Source: Girardinichthys multiradiatus
Taxonomy: Eukaryota > Chordata > Actinopteri > Cyprinodontiformes > Goodeidae
Assembly: GCF_021462225.1 (NCBI RefSeq)
Contig: NC_061805.1
Span: 29,467,958 to 29,531,957 of the forward strand
Direction of reading: 5' to 3'
Length of the DNA stretch: 64,000 nt
Shown here in pieces: positions 22,344 through 33,855 of this stretch. Made by a program: the position numbers and the translations under genes. How positions within the stretch are numbered: the stretch's first letter is position 1; each line of letters begins with the position of its first letter. The notes beneath the pieces are model-generated. The model ran no database searches, was not told where the DNA came from, and was given only the letters and a program-made list of their open reading frames with translations.

Positions 22344-24626
22344 GTGGGACTCGGGACTCAGGAGTTTCGGGAGCAGGGAGACATGTTTGCCAGTTGTCGG
22401 CGGGTGCCGTCCAAAAGAGGTTTTGCTGGTGTTGTTCGGGATCCCAGTCCCAAGAGGCGCTGCGTTTCCCCCACACAGTCTCCCAAGCACAATTTCCCAA
22501 CAAATATATTTGCACTAAAAGCCCCCAGTTTGGGTGCGTTGAATGTGTTTCTGAGCACTGCAGTTGTTCCAAATGTTTGTATGGATGCTCCAAATGTTTC
22601 AATAAAGACAGTTTTTTCTATGAAAAAAAGTCAAAATCAAAGAGCTGCAGGCGACAGCCAAATGAGGCTGCACCTCTCTCGCACGTCGGGAGAGGGCAGC
22701 ACCGTTCCGCCAACAGTGCCGCAGGCCAGTCGCCTGGCTTCACGTCTCCATATGTGGCGCGCATGCGCACTCCATCCTTGGGTGGAGAGGACCGTTGCTA
22801 TGGGTTACCGTTTACAGTTTCGCCAGAGACCACCCCACTATGTTGGCGTGGTAAACGCGGCAGTAATGGCCCAAGCAGCAGAGGTTCTGAGAGAGGAGAT
22901 AAATACACTGTTGGCAAAAGGAGCTATTCGTGCGGTTCCCGAGTCGGACATGAACAGAGGTTGGTACAGCCGTTATTTATTTGTTCCGAAAAAAGGGGGC
23001 GGGCTTCGTCCAATCCTGGACTTGAGAGTTCTGAACAAATACCTCCGAACATACAAGTTTAAAATGTTAACACTCAAGCAGCTTCTGAGTGCTATCAGCC
23101 CGGGCAATTGGTTCGCCACGATCAACCTGACAGACGCTTCCTTTCACGTAGCGATACACCCGGACCACAGACAGTTTCTGAGATTCACCTTCGAGTACCT
23201 CGTACTGCCTTTCGGTCTGTCTCTAGCGCCTCGCACCTTTACAAAATGTGTAGAGGCAGCGCTAGCACCTCTCAGAGAGACAGGGGTCCGCATTTTAACT
23301 TATCTGGACGACTGGGCTTTAATAGCCAGTTCCAGAGAACAGGCGACAGTGCAGCTTTCTCGGGTTCTGTCGCACATTCAAGCCCTAGGATTTTTGGTAA
23401 ACTCTCAGAAAAGCTCGCTGATCCCAAGTCAGCAATTTTCATTTCTCGGTCTGGAAATATGCTCCCTTACAAGCAGGGCACATCTTTCCGACCACAGAGT
23501 GGCCGCGTTTCACCGCTACCTAGCTCAGTTTCAGTTGGGACACAAACTGATGGCCTCTATGATTGCAGTAGTACCGCTCGGTCTACTGAAGATGCGCCCA
23601 TTCCAGCGGTGGACCCGCTCTCACCGGTTGTGTGCATGGCATCACCGCAGCAGAAAGCTAACGATAACCACTGCCTGTATGTCGGCTCTCAGCCCTTGGC
23701 GGGAACCAGGACTGTTGTGCCGAGGTTCGCCAATAGGGAGAGTAACCTTTCGCAAGGTGGTATCCACGAATGCCTCCCTGAGGGGGTGGGGCGCGTTGTG
23801 CGATGGCATGGCCGTGAAGGGGGTTTGGACACTAGTACAATCCAAACTCCACATAAACTACCTGGAGCTCTTAGCGGTTCTGCTGGCTCTGCAACATTTC
23901 TGCCAGGTTCTGTTAAACCAACATGTTCTGGTCAGGACAGACAACACCACTGTGATTTCATACATAAACAGACAGGGAGGGACTTGTTCACTTCCTCTCC
24001 TGAAACTATCTCACACCCTCTTACAGTGGTGCAGCATACATTTTCTGTCTATCAGAGCTACTCACGTCCCGGGACGTCTGAATCTGGGTGCAGATTTGCT
24101 CTCCAGAGGCGGACCTCGGGTGAGAGAGTGGAGGCTTCACCCTTCCGTGGTGGCACAAATATGGTGTCTGTTTGGGACAGCAGCAGTAGATCTTTGCCAC
24201 CAGAGCCAACACCCACTGTCCTCTGTTCTTTTCCATAACAGATCAGGATGCTCCGCTGGGAGTGGATGCCCTGGCCCATCCATGGCCCAATGTACTCCTG
24301 TATGCATTCCCCCCAGTGGAAATGATACTACCTGTACTAGAGAGGGTGCGCAAACAGGGTCTGTCCCTAATTTTGGTAGCACCCCGTTGGCCTGCAAAGT
24401 CATGGTATTCCGAGATAATCAGCCTGCTGGCAGCAGAGCCGTGGCAACTCCCCGTTTGCCGGGATCTCCTCACTCAGGCAAGGGGGGAGATATTTCATCC
24501 ACACCCAGAGATGTGGAAGCTGCTGAGAAGTCCAGCTTGTTAGCCAAAGGCCTCCCCCCTGATGTGGTGGCAACAATCCAGAATGCAAGAGCATCCTCCA
24601 CTAGAGGCTTATACGCTTATAAATGA
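22344..24626 (+). pseudogene. DIRS Pol: reverse transcriptase and RNase H (catalytic residues lost)
   Basis: Synthesises cDNA from element RNA. RT signature: GWYSRYLFVPKKGGGLRPIL, then motif A reading TINLTDASFHVAI where an Asp is expected before Leu (AAC at 23124-23126), then YLDDW at 23301-23315. RNase H: STNASLRGWGA, again Asn for Asp (AAT at 23769-23771), the Glu block INYLELLAVLLAL, RTDNTTVISYINRQ, and HVPGRLNLGADLLSR. The long frame ends at TGA 24624-24626, where relatives have Trp (YAYKWGDF-type context). In about 24195-24543 the real protein sequence is in another frame, so the last ~140 residues of this open frame are not native. Confidence 0.85.
24190..24543 (+). pseudogene. DIRS linker domain between RNase H and recombinase
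   Basis: In the frame of 24262-24543 the peptide contains PLGVDALAHPWPNVLLYAFP and LILVAPRWPAKSWYSE, a conserved block after RNase H in vertebrate DIRS Pol proteins. It is reached by a +1 shift near 24195 and left by a compensating shift near 24540. Function is not certain; in some DIRS elements this region includes a methyltransferase-like domain, whose motifs I cannot show here. Confidence 0.65.
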
Positions 24627-25573
24627 GGAGATTTTAAGCAGTGGTGTGAGGACAAGCGCATTGTTCCATTTCAGTGCTCAATGGTGGAACTTTTAATGTT
24701 TTTGCAGGATCTGCTGGATAAAGGTCTTTCCTTTTCCACAATTAAGGTCTACTTGGCTGCCATTTCTGCCTGCCATATTGGTTTTAATGGAGTCACACCA
24801 GGTGCTCATCCTCTGGCTGTACGCTTCTTAAAGGGGGTTCGTAGACTCAGACCTGTGATTAAACCCAGTTTTCCTTCCTGGGATCTCACATTGGTACTAG
24901 AAGCTCTTTGTGACCCTCCATTTGAACCTTTGGAGTCAGTAGATGTGAAGTTCCTTTCATATAAGCTTGCTCTGCTTCTTGCTCTGACAACTGCAAAGCG
25001 AGTTGGAGACCTCCATGCTTTGTCTGTAAATCCTACCTGCATACACTTTTCACCTGATGGTTCCAAGGTCACCTTGCGACCCAATGCACCTTATCTTCCT
25101 AAGGTTATACCTTCGGACTACAGCTCCATGACTATGGAGCTTTCGAGTTTTTGTCCACCTCCTTTTGCATCTGAGGAACAAAGGAGGTTACACTTCCTGT
25201 GCCCTTTACGTGCACTGCGTAGTTACATTGACCGTACTCAGTCTGTGAGGTTGTGTGATCAACTGTTTGTGTGTATTGCTAACCCAGCAAGGGGGAAAGC
25301 TCTGTCCAGACAAAGACTCTCCCACTGGATTGTGGAGGCTATTTCTCTGGCTTACAGCAACAGGGGTCTCCCAAGCCACGTGGTGTGAGGGCTCACTCCA
25401 CCAGGGGCATAGCGACCTCCTGGGCACTATTTAGAAGGGTGCCCATGAGTGACATTTGTGCTGCAGCCAGCTGGTCTTCGCCGCACACATTTGTAAAGTT
25501 TTATCGTTTGGATGTGACAACCCATTCTGTGGCTCACTCTGTTCTTTCTGCTGGGTCTGAAGTGCTGCACTAG
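24627..25573 (+). pseudogene. DIRS tyrosine recombinase (one nonsense, one frameshift)
   Basis: Joins the circular cDNA to the target site. Seen in the frame to 25388: N-terminal arm (MVELLMFLQDLLDKGLSFST), catalytic-Arg region LLLALTTAKRVGDLHALSV and the middle segment LSHWIVEAI. The frame stops at TGA 25386-25388. The adjacent frame continues with RAHSTRGIATSWALFRRVPM (the His-x-x-Arg box) and FVKFYRLDV holding the nucleophilic Tyr, to a stop at 25571-25573. All four catalytic positions (R, H, R, Y) can be seen, but a 1-nt shift near 25383 and the upstream TGA at 24624 separate it from RT. Confidence 0.85.
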
Positions 25574-25631
25574 TATGCAGTGTATGATCCAGGTTTGATG
25601 GCTGCTCTGCGGGGCGTTTATATATGTCCCG

Positions 25632-25727
25632 TACTCATGTGTTGTACTGAGTGAATCGACTGAAAGGGAACGTAAAGTTATGCATATAACTACTGTTCCC
25701 GGAAGGAGAGTAACGAAGTACAACACA
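25632..25727. repeat. DIRS internal complementary region
   Basis: 25632-25656 is the complement of the outer left end (20820-20844, GATTCACTCAGTACAACACA onward). 25670-25727 is the complement of the outer right end (25920-25977), with a small mismatch at CCCGG. Such a region is used as a template to rebuild the ends when the cDNA circularises. Confidence 0.88.
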
Positions 25728-25771
25728 TTGCTGCCCCGCTGCTCAGCTGGGCTCGGTGAATAGTGGCTATC

Positions 25772-25928
25772 GAACTGAGTAATGACGATGATGACGGACA
25801 GGTATATAGTGCAGGCGGGGCCTGTCACCTGTCGTCATCACATCATTTGCCTAGGAGGCGTGATTAGAGGTGGCTTCAGCCAGGACACGCAGGGCGTGAT
25901 ATCCCATACTCATACTCATGTGTTGTAC
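25772..25928. repeat. DIRS right inverted terminal repeat (157 bp)
   Basis: Reverse complement of 20830-20986 with no difference that I can see. The extreme right end continues to about 25977. Confidence 0.92.
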
Positions 25929-25977
25929 TTCGTTACTCTCCTTCAAGGAACAGTAGTTATATGCATAACTTTACGTT

Positions 25978-27360
25978 TTCCTGCTCTGAAGGAAGGACAA
26001 TGGGACCGCATCACCGTGGTTACAGCAGTCACGTGTAGTTTGGCCAGCCGACAGAACGAGCCGCCCCACCCCTCAGCTACGGAGGTTAGCTGCAGCTAAC
26101 CCTTTGTTCACTGTGGATGCCTTCTCCAACTTCGTCGCCCGGACAACTTTTCCTAATCACGGTTCACATAAGAGGTTAGGTTTGGGCAGAGAGAAGTTAT
26201 TTAGAATGAATTAATCTAAACATTTTTCGTTTTATGACGTTCGGTTTTGTTTGTGTTTAAACTCAGCTGTCTTAGTGCTAGCAGATCAGCTGTAAGCACA
26301 TGTGCTCAATTGTGTGTTCTGTGTGTGTGTGTTTCTTTTTATAAAGTTAAGACAAACTTTATTTAAAGGCCGATTTCAAACACAGAAGCTCGGCCATAAC
26401 GCGCCGTCCACGCTTATGCATTTTAACCCTTTTATTAATGGTATTTTAAAGGTATGTGTTTGATTCTGATGATAAGCTAGAAGCTTCTTTTGATAGCTTT
26501 AACTGCTAACAGCTAAGAACACGCGCTTGCCTGCTAAAGATCATTTACCCGAAAAGGTTGTTAGTTTTCAATCCAGTAAAATAATATTTCCCTAAATATT
26601 ATTTTACTAAACATGATAACTAAGTAACACAATTAAGCTCCATTTCTCCAGAAAGATTTGGTTCTTATTCAAAATAATATTTCTTTATAAATATTATTTT
26701 AATAAATAAAGGCAGCTAATTAAACACTGTTGAAAATTGGTCATCCAGAAGGTTGGTTTTATTCAGCAAATCATTCTTAAAATGTTATTTTATTAAAATA
26801 ATATTTTATCTGATCTTGCATTGTGAATGGTTGTCTAAAGGTATACCAATTATTGCCTATGTTAGTTCCAAGACTAACTTCACTTCACTTCCAGAGTCTT
26901 CAAGATAATCCTTGGTTCTCAAACATAAATAACATTGCATGGTAATGTTGCATCACTCTTTTGGTCATGGTTTTCAACCATCTTTCATCAACTTGTTTAT
27001 ATTGTAACCCATTAGTCTTCCTTATTCTTTAATTCTGCTTGGTAGTTTAGTTGGATTGTTTTAGCATAGTAAAGAGTTTGTTGATTGAAATATGTTTGAC
27101 TTTGAGTTTACTTATTTTTGTTAATAAATTCTTGTATTTTAAGAAATTGTGTGAATTCATTCCATGTGTGTGCAGAGTTTTGCTGTTCAATAATTTCAGA
27201 GCTTGGCTCATCCCTTTCAATTTTGTCCTAATACCACCGCCTTATTGGGCTGGTATTCACAGGACAACCCTTAGCAGACCGAAATATTATTTAATAAATA
27301 TTAAAGTATTAATATTAAAATAAATAATATATTCACATTCATAATTACAACAGGGCACTG
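25978..27360. other. Unassigned interspersed DNA between DIRS and Tc1 copy B right arm
   Basis: It starts GC-rich (25978-26170, with an 18-bp palindromic GGTTAGCTGCAGCTAACC at about 26084-26101) and becomes AT-rich with several AATAATATTT/ATATTATTTT blocks. It ends near AACAGGGCACTGTGC. No ORF with recognisable domains. It might be a solo LTR or another non-autonomous insertion, but I could not identify matching termini or target duplications. Confidence 0.4.
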
Positions 27361-28059
27361 TGCTTGTCGGGGTGTTTAATGCTCCAGAAATTGTTTTTGT
27401 ATTTTTCCCCAGATTTTTGTTGTGACACAAAGTGGTCTATGAGTTCTACAGACCATTGCTTTGTCTTTATTATTGGTTAGTTAGATTTTACTCTGACATC
27501 CACTATTAAATGTGAGACCTCATTTATCCAACTGTGTTCTATTACAAATCTTGTTAAACTAGCTAAATTAACCACAGGTGGACTCTAGTTGTAGATGGAT
27601 GTTCAGAGGTAATCAGAATTACCAGAGGGCAGTTTGGAGTGTTATGGCAAATGGTTTACAAAAATATTTTAAAACATGTTTTCATTTGTTAATATCGGCT
27701 GAATTGTGTAGATTTTGTTTAAGAGAAAACTATACTCAATTTGGTTTTAGAATGTAATGAAACAAAATGTGAAAAAAGTAGAAGGTTCTGAATACTTTGT
27801 GATGGCACCGTAAATGCAGGGCAGGGAACCTTGCAGACCTCAGGAAACGTATGTTAGGCAAGCCGCAAAAGCAAGAGGAAAAATACTAAACTGAGCACAA
27901 AAACTGGTCTAACAGACAGGTAAAACAGATATAGGGATTTGCGAGGACCTGGCAGATCAGCTGGAATTGACAATGGTCAGGTATGGTGATCAACATATAG
28001 GGACAATGTGAAACACAATAAAACAGATAAATAATACCAAATATAAATACAGATAAATA

Positions 28060-28291
28060 CAGTCATATTCAATAAATTTGAATATAAGTTCTTATGAAGC
28101 TCATTTGTCAGATAAACTGAACTTATTAAAATAACCTCTGAGCAAGTATTAAATATATTTCAACAAGTAACAGAAATAAATGCTTGAAAACATCAGTCTG
28201 TGTGGAATTAATATATACATAATGTATTTCACTTGGTGAGTCAATGAAATAAATGAACTTTTAAACAATAATAAATTATTGTATATGACTG
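28060..28291. mobile_element. Short Tc1/mariner-type MITE
   Basis: The ends CAGTCATATTCAATAAATTT at 28060 and, as complement, CAGTCATATACAATAATTTA ending at 28291 form matching inverted repeats. The left flank is TA; the right is CA, one substitution away. At 232 bp with no ORF it is a non-autonomous derivative of a fish Tc1 family. Confidence 0.65.
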
Positions 28292-30369
28292 CATATAAAG
28301 ATTTATCTAAATTAAATCCAGCACCAAATTAACCTCACAGACATTTAACAATCTGTTCCTTAAGTGCTTTACCATTGTCTTATACAGGCCTACAGTCATA
28401 CTGAAACAGCTGTGCATCGGAAACTAGTATCACTTAGGTCTGTACCTTCCAAGCAGAATCTTGCTATACCAATGTTTGAAATGCAAGCAAAGCAATGGGA
28501 CCCACTGGTGCCATCAGACACAGATTCTTTTCAAAAGCAAGCAAGAAAGAAATAAAATAATAATTGCACTGGCGATGACCTCCTTTTATAATTCACTTAA
28601 GATTACTTCAGCGAACAGTAATGTGAGTGAAAAGCAATTAATTGGCAGCAATTATTCAAAGCCCAGGCTTATTAAAACTTTTTTTAGTCTTGGTCTCAAA
28701 TGAGGAATTTACTGTCCCAATTGATCAAGTGGTTAAGTATATAAAATTATCTCTCAATTTCTGGCAGAAGCCAGATTGAGAACCAATTCTGAATGCTGAA
28801 TTATTCCACAAATTACTGTTTTATGTTCATTTCATTCCACTAATATAAATCAACTTGTACTGAAAACTTTCAAACATATTACGAATTAACAAGCTTTTTT
28901 GTTGTCCAAAAAGATGTATAACCTCTAAGTACTTCCAAAACTCAACAGAACAGGGACGAGTTTTGTTATTTGACAACTCCGCACTCAGCGTCAAAACAGT
29001 GTGTTCATTCATCTGTGACAATGCTGTCAGGATTGCCAAGGGCAGCAGGGGTAGTTGCAGTACACTCTACACAGTCGTGTCACCATCACTCCTCAGATTT
29101 GTCTTGAACTATGTCAAGATAGACAAGAGGTATGGGAAAGAATAAGAGATTTTGAGAATGACAGCGAGGCAACGTGTTCTTCAAAATCACAAGTAAGACA
29201 AGTAAACAATATAAGGTAAGATGAACAAAAATAGTAATCGTGAGAAATGAAAAAATAAAATCAGAAGCAAAACACTAATCAAACATGGAACCTGCAGCGG
29301 CAGAATAGGTATTAAATAAATTGAAAAATATTATTGATTAAAAAAAACATTTTAAACACACAGCACATGTAAAAATCCTTTATTGAAGACATTAGAAAGA
29401 GAGGAGTACAAAGCAACACAATCACAAACATCCCCAAAGAAGCTTTTAAGCAGGTAATGAGAGGGAAAAGATTTGGTCCATCTAATTTGGGAATGTGCTG
29501 GAGGGGTAAGGTGATGAAGGGGAACCACACATATGCCTTCATTATACCTCACTGACATACTTCTGAGTGAGGCACCCACTCAACACTCAAACCTCAGTCT
29601 GCACACACACAAGAAAACACATCCTTCCTTCAAAAAGACTCAAACCTCAGACCACTGAGAGCTGAAATAGTGTGTGATCACTGGCCTGCATATTTCTTCC
29701 ACTGCAAGATTAAAAGAAAATAATGTGAGTAAAGTTGTCCGTAAAGGAATAAAACACAAAGAGACCATATAATAGGATATTTCCATCTTTAAATTTTAAT
29801 TGAAACTTTCTGATAGTGGTCTAGTTGATGGACTCTTTTAATGTAAGTAATGTAGTTCAAATCAACATAAGAGCTAAAAAGGTTCTTACATTAGCTGCAG
29901 GACTATCATGTTCTATTGTGGGGTAGCAAAAACATGAAATGAATGTATTCTTTTTTGCTGCCATTTATATTTAACAAGTCACAAGAAAGAACAAAAAACA
30001 GAAAGGGTAATTATAAGGTGGCAAGAAGCGGACTGATACAATTCCTCAAATGTTGTGAATGATTTGATCTTAACATATTTTTGAGGCAAAATATATGGCT
30101 CGATGCTTCGTTCATTTCAGACAACTGCATACTGTTTATTTGTCACGTCTTTGAAGTGGTCACCTGTTTCTAAAGGAAAATATATTACGGTTGTACAACA
30201 TGCCTCTGTTCACATCAAGTGTGATAAACAAAGATCAGAAATAAAATTAGGATTGTTATTCTTTTGTAGGATTATATTCTTTTGTAAAGTCAGCTGTGAA
30301 TATATGTACATTTAAAAAGATATTCTTTATTTCCACTATTATATATACCAAAAAAAACAAAAAAAACTT
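28292..30369. other. No gene recognised
   Basis: AT-rich intron-like DNA. Short open frames (for example 28963-29145 and 29312-29579) have no domain signature, and splice-like borders are unconvincing. Confidence 0.5.
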
Positions 30370-30460
30370 TTAATCCTCACTGAGAGCAAAGTGTACCAGA
30401 GTCAAATTCCTTGCTTGTCTGTACAAACCTGGTAATAAAGCTGAATCTGATTCTGAAAAG
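30370..30460 (+). mobile_element. LINE 3' tail fragment (ends CTGATTCTGA)
   Basis: GTCAAATTCCTTGCTTGTCT followed by AATAAAGCTGAATCTGATTC resembles the common 3' end of a teleost non-LTR retrotransposon tail. The fragment is very short and coding parts are absent. Confidence 0.5.
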
Positions 30461-30854
30461 TAAAAACACAAAATGACATAGGCTCAGAAATATTTTAAAG
30501 AAAATAGAAGCAAATAATACTCTACACCAAATCCAGTTAACTTAAAAAAATAGCAGAACATCAACAATAACTTTCCCAATTTCAATTCAATTCAGTTTAT
30601 TTATATAGTGCCAATTCACAACACATGTTGTCTCAAGGCACTTCACAAAAGTCAGGTACATACATTCCAATTAATACTAACAATTGAACAGTGCAGTCAG
30701 AGTTAGCTTTTTATTCAAATTGGATAAAAGGTTTTTCTATCTAAGGAAACCCAGCCGATTGCATCCAGTCAGTGACTTGCAGCATTCCCTCCTCCCGGAT
30801 GTAGAGACAGTGGACAGTCACTGGCGTTAACTTTGCAGCAATCCCTCATACTGA

Positions 30855-31111
30855 GCATGCATGTAGCGACAGTGGAGAGGAAAAACTCCCTTTTAACAGG
30901 AAGAAACCTCCAGCAGAACCAGGCTGGACAACATCAAACTATTTACACCCATTGATTTAGAAAGATCTCAATGCATATAGTATGTACATATTTCTTTACA
31001 TAATTAGATATGTTGGAAGGTAAGTTAATTTACATTAGGAGCATGCATGTAGCGACAGTGGAGAGGAAAAACTCCCTTTTAACAGGAAGAAACCTCCAGC
31101 AGAACCAGGCT
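30855..31111. repeat. Perfect 71-bp direct repeats around a 115-bp spacer
   Basis: 30855-30925 and 31041-31111 are identical (GCATGCATGTAGCGACAGTG to AGAACCAGGCT). The sequence belongs to the L2 3' region and is present once in the other two copies. The 115-bp spacer (30926-31040) is not L2 sequence. The 71-bp size is too long for an ordinary target-site duplication. Confidence 0.92.
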
Positions 31112-31979
31112 CAGTATGAGCGGCCATCTGCCACGACCGACTGGGGGTTTGGGAGAACAGAGCAGATACACAAAAAGAACACAGAAGCACTGATCCAGGA
31201 GTACTTTCTATGGGAAGGAAAAGTAAATGTTAATGGATGTAGCTCTTTTAGTCGTTTCACGTAGAAAGAAAGAACAGATCAACTCTGAGCCAGTTTTCAA
31301 GGTTAGAGTCTGAAAGAGAGCACATAGAGTTTGTTACACTTAAGCTCAGTCAATCGCCATGTCTAGGAGAGAGAAAGGGTTAAACACTAAAAGACAGGGC
31401 TATGTGGATCATTGGTAGAGGGTGAGCATTAAGTTGTTGCCAGCAGAAGCTCGGACGATTCCCCTCTCCAGAAAGGTGTCACAGGTAGACACAGAGCCAG
31501 GCCAGGTGTAGCTTCTAGGAAGAGAATAGAGAGAACAAGGTTAAAAGCTGAAATAACAGCAAATAATGCAAAATTGGTGAGTAGTGTGAGAATGTAGTGA
31601 AGAGAGGTGAAAGTGGTCATGTCCTCCAGCAGCCTAAGCCTATAGCAGTATAACTACACAGATAGTTTCAGTTCAGATTATTTAGTTAAATGGCGCTTAT
31701 TTACAACAATGTCGTCTCAAGGCACCCCACAAAGGGTCCCACTGATGGTCATTGTTATACTAAAAACCACAAGGATTGGGATACCTCTCTCTGTCAGACT
31801 GATCACAACCATCGGAAAAGAGAAGGGGTCACACAGGTAGCAGAAATGGAGGGTGTGTTTGCACCTCAACCATAACTGAGCCGGTTTAGGCTAAACCTGA
31901 CTCCCCCTTACTCCAACCAACAGGGAGGGAGGAAGGCTCCCTCCCTGATAAACTAAGCCACTCTAACTATAAGCTTTAT

Positions 31980-33226
31980 CAAAAAGGAAAGTTTTAAGCC
32001 TAGCCTTAAAAGTAGACAGGGTGTCTGCCTCACGGACTAAAGCTGGGAGCTGGTTGCACAGGAGAGGAGCCTGATAACTAAAGGATCTACCTCCCATTCT
32101 ACTTCTAGAGACTCTAGGAACCACCAGTAAACCTGCAGTCTGAGAACGAAGTGCTCTGTTAGGAACGTATGGAACAATCAAATCTCTGATGTATGATGGA
32201 GCTAGATCATTAAGGGCTTTATATGTGAGGAGGATAATTTTAAATTATATTCTAAATTTAACAGGGAGCCAATGAAGGGAAGCTAAAATAAGAGAAATAT
32301 GATCTCTCTTTTTAATTTTCATCAGAACTCTTGCTGCAGCATTTTGAATCAGCTGAAGGCTTTTAACTGCATTTTGTGGACATCCTGATAGTAACAAATT
32401 ACAATAGTCCAGCCTTGAAGTAACAAATGCATGGACTAGTTTTTCAACGTCACTCCTGGATAGGATATTTCTAATTTTGGCAATGTCCCGGAGGTGAAAG
32501 AAGAAACTCCTAGAAACCTGTTTAATATAGGATTTAAATGACATGTCCTGGTCAAAAATAACACCAAGGTTTTTTACTTTATTACTGGAGGTCAATTTAA
32601 TGCCATCCAGGTTAAGTGATTGACTAAGCAGTTTCTTTTTTAAAGATTTCCGGTCCAAAGACGACAACTTCTGTCTTGTATGAATTTAGAAGCAAAAAAT
32701 TTAAAGTCATCCAAGTTTTTATATCTGCAAGACATGCTTGTAGTCTATCTAACTGGTTGGGCTCATCAGGATTTATGGATAAGTAAAGCTGAGTATCATT
32801 AGCGTAACAGTGAAAATTTATCCCATGCTGCCTGATAATTTGACCTATTGGAAGCATATATATAGTAAAGAGAATTGGCCCAAGTACTGAACCCTGTGGT
32901 ACTCCACAATTAACCCTGGAGTTTAAAGATGATTTATCATTTACATGAACAAACTGGAATCTGTCAGACAAATAAGATTTAAACCAGCCTAGCGCTGTTC
33001 CCCTGATCCCTACAGCATATTCCAGCCTTTTTAAGAGAATATTATGGTCGACTGTATCAAATGCAGCACTGAGATCTAACAGAACCAGAACAGACACAAG
33101 TCCATTATCTGAGGTCATAAGAATATCATTAGTGACTTTCAGCAGAGCTGTTTCAGTGCTATGATGAGCTCTGAAACCTGACTGAAACTCTTCAAACAGG
33201 TCATTGCTGTGTAAATGCTCACACAT
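31980..33226 (-). pseudogene. L2 ORF2, reverse transcriptase palm and C-terminus
   Basis: Copies element RNA at a nicked target. Minus-strand blocks: FQSGFRAHHSTETALLKV, LLDLSAAFDTVDHNILLKRL (motif A, Asp kept), NCGVPQGSVLGPILFTIYM, and CYANDTQLYLS, where the catalytic YADD reads YAND (the second-position Asp is lost). After a frameshift near 32640 come NLGVIFDQDMSFKSYIKQVS, TSRLDYCNLLLSGCPQ and LASLHWLPV, then another frame with SRSRMGGRSFSYQAP and ALVREADTLSTFKARLKTF to about 31980. The domain order is that of the CR1/L2 group. Confidence 0.87.
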
Positions 33227-33828
33227 TTGATTAGCAACAATTTTCTTAAGAATTTTAGATAAGAAGGGAAGATTGGATATAGGTCTGTAATTTTCAAGTC
33301 ATCTCGATCAAGCGAAGGTTTCTTAAGTAAAGGTTTAATTACAGCTAACTTAAAAGCTTGTGGTACATTTCCATTTACTAAAGATAGATTAATCATATCT
33401 AAAATGGGGCTGGTAATCAGAGGGAACACTTCCTTAAATAATTTAGTTGGGATTGGGTCTAACATACAAGTTGAAGGTTTAGATGAAGCTAATATTTCTG
33501 ATAACTCAGGAAGCTTCATAGGATCAAAACAGTCCAAACACAAATCAGGTTCTGCAGTTATTTCCAATGTTGTCTCACTTGCTGAGGATGAAGTAATCAT
33601 CTTCGGGAGTATGTCAAAGATTTTCTTTTTAATAGAATCAATTTTATTTAAGAAGAATCCCATAAAGTCATGGCAGCTAAGAGCTAAGGGAATGGATGGC
33701 TCAACAAAGCTATGACTCTGTGTAAGTTTAGCAACTGTACTAAAGAGAAACCGAGGATAATTCTTGTTCTCTTCTATTAATGATGAGAAATAAGCTGTTC
33801 TAGCTTGGCGAAGTGTCTTTTTATACAA
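33139..33828 (-). pseudogene. L2 ORF2, linker and N-terminal RT motifs
   Basis: Minus-strand frame with LRQARTAYFSSLIEENKNYP, a Ser/Lys-rich linker, LPELSEILASSKPSTCMLDP, and IPTKLFKEVFPLITSPILDM leading to FKLAVIKPLLKKPSLD (RT motifs 0 to 1). The downstream part of this open frame overlaps the RT palm in a different frame, marking a frameshift between about 33230 and 33290. Confidence 0.82.
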
Positions 33829-33855
33829 CAGTAGGCTATTTTTCCAGATTAAGTA

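Larger units (their letters stand above)
20820..25977 (+). mobile_element. DIRS-type tyrosine-recombinase retrotransposon
   Basis: Gag-like ORF, RT, RNase H, a linker domain and a tyrosine recombinase on the plus strand, flanked by perfect 157-bp inverted repeats. An internal region (25632-25727) is complementary to both outermost ends. This inverted-repeat plus internal-complementary-region layout is diagnostic of DIRS elements, which integrate as circles by recombinase rather than integrase. No target duplication is expected. Coding sequence is broken at five or more places, so it is non-autonomous. Confidence 0.92.
20743..27810. mobile_element. Tc1/mariner-type element remnant (copy B), interrupted by DIRS and other DNA
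   Basis: The left end CAATGCCACAAGAAAGTATT at 20743 and the right end, whose complement reads CGGTGCCATCACAAAGTATT ending at 27810, are matching terminal inverted repeats. The 3' TA (27811-27812) is preserved. The left arm survives for about 55 bp before the DIRS element. The right part, about 27370-27810, holds sequence typical of a non-coding or decayed Tc1 derivative. No transposase is readable. Coordinates cover the outer span only; most of it is inserted DNA. Confidence 0.65.

Noticed and set aside
28827..29145. Open frames on both strands with splice-like CCTCAG and a conserved look
   Set aside because: No peptide from either strand matched a family that I recognise, and the minus-strand reading has several stops when tested as an unc5 exon.
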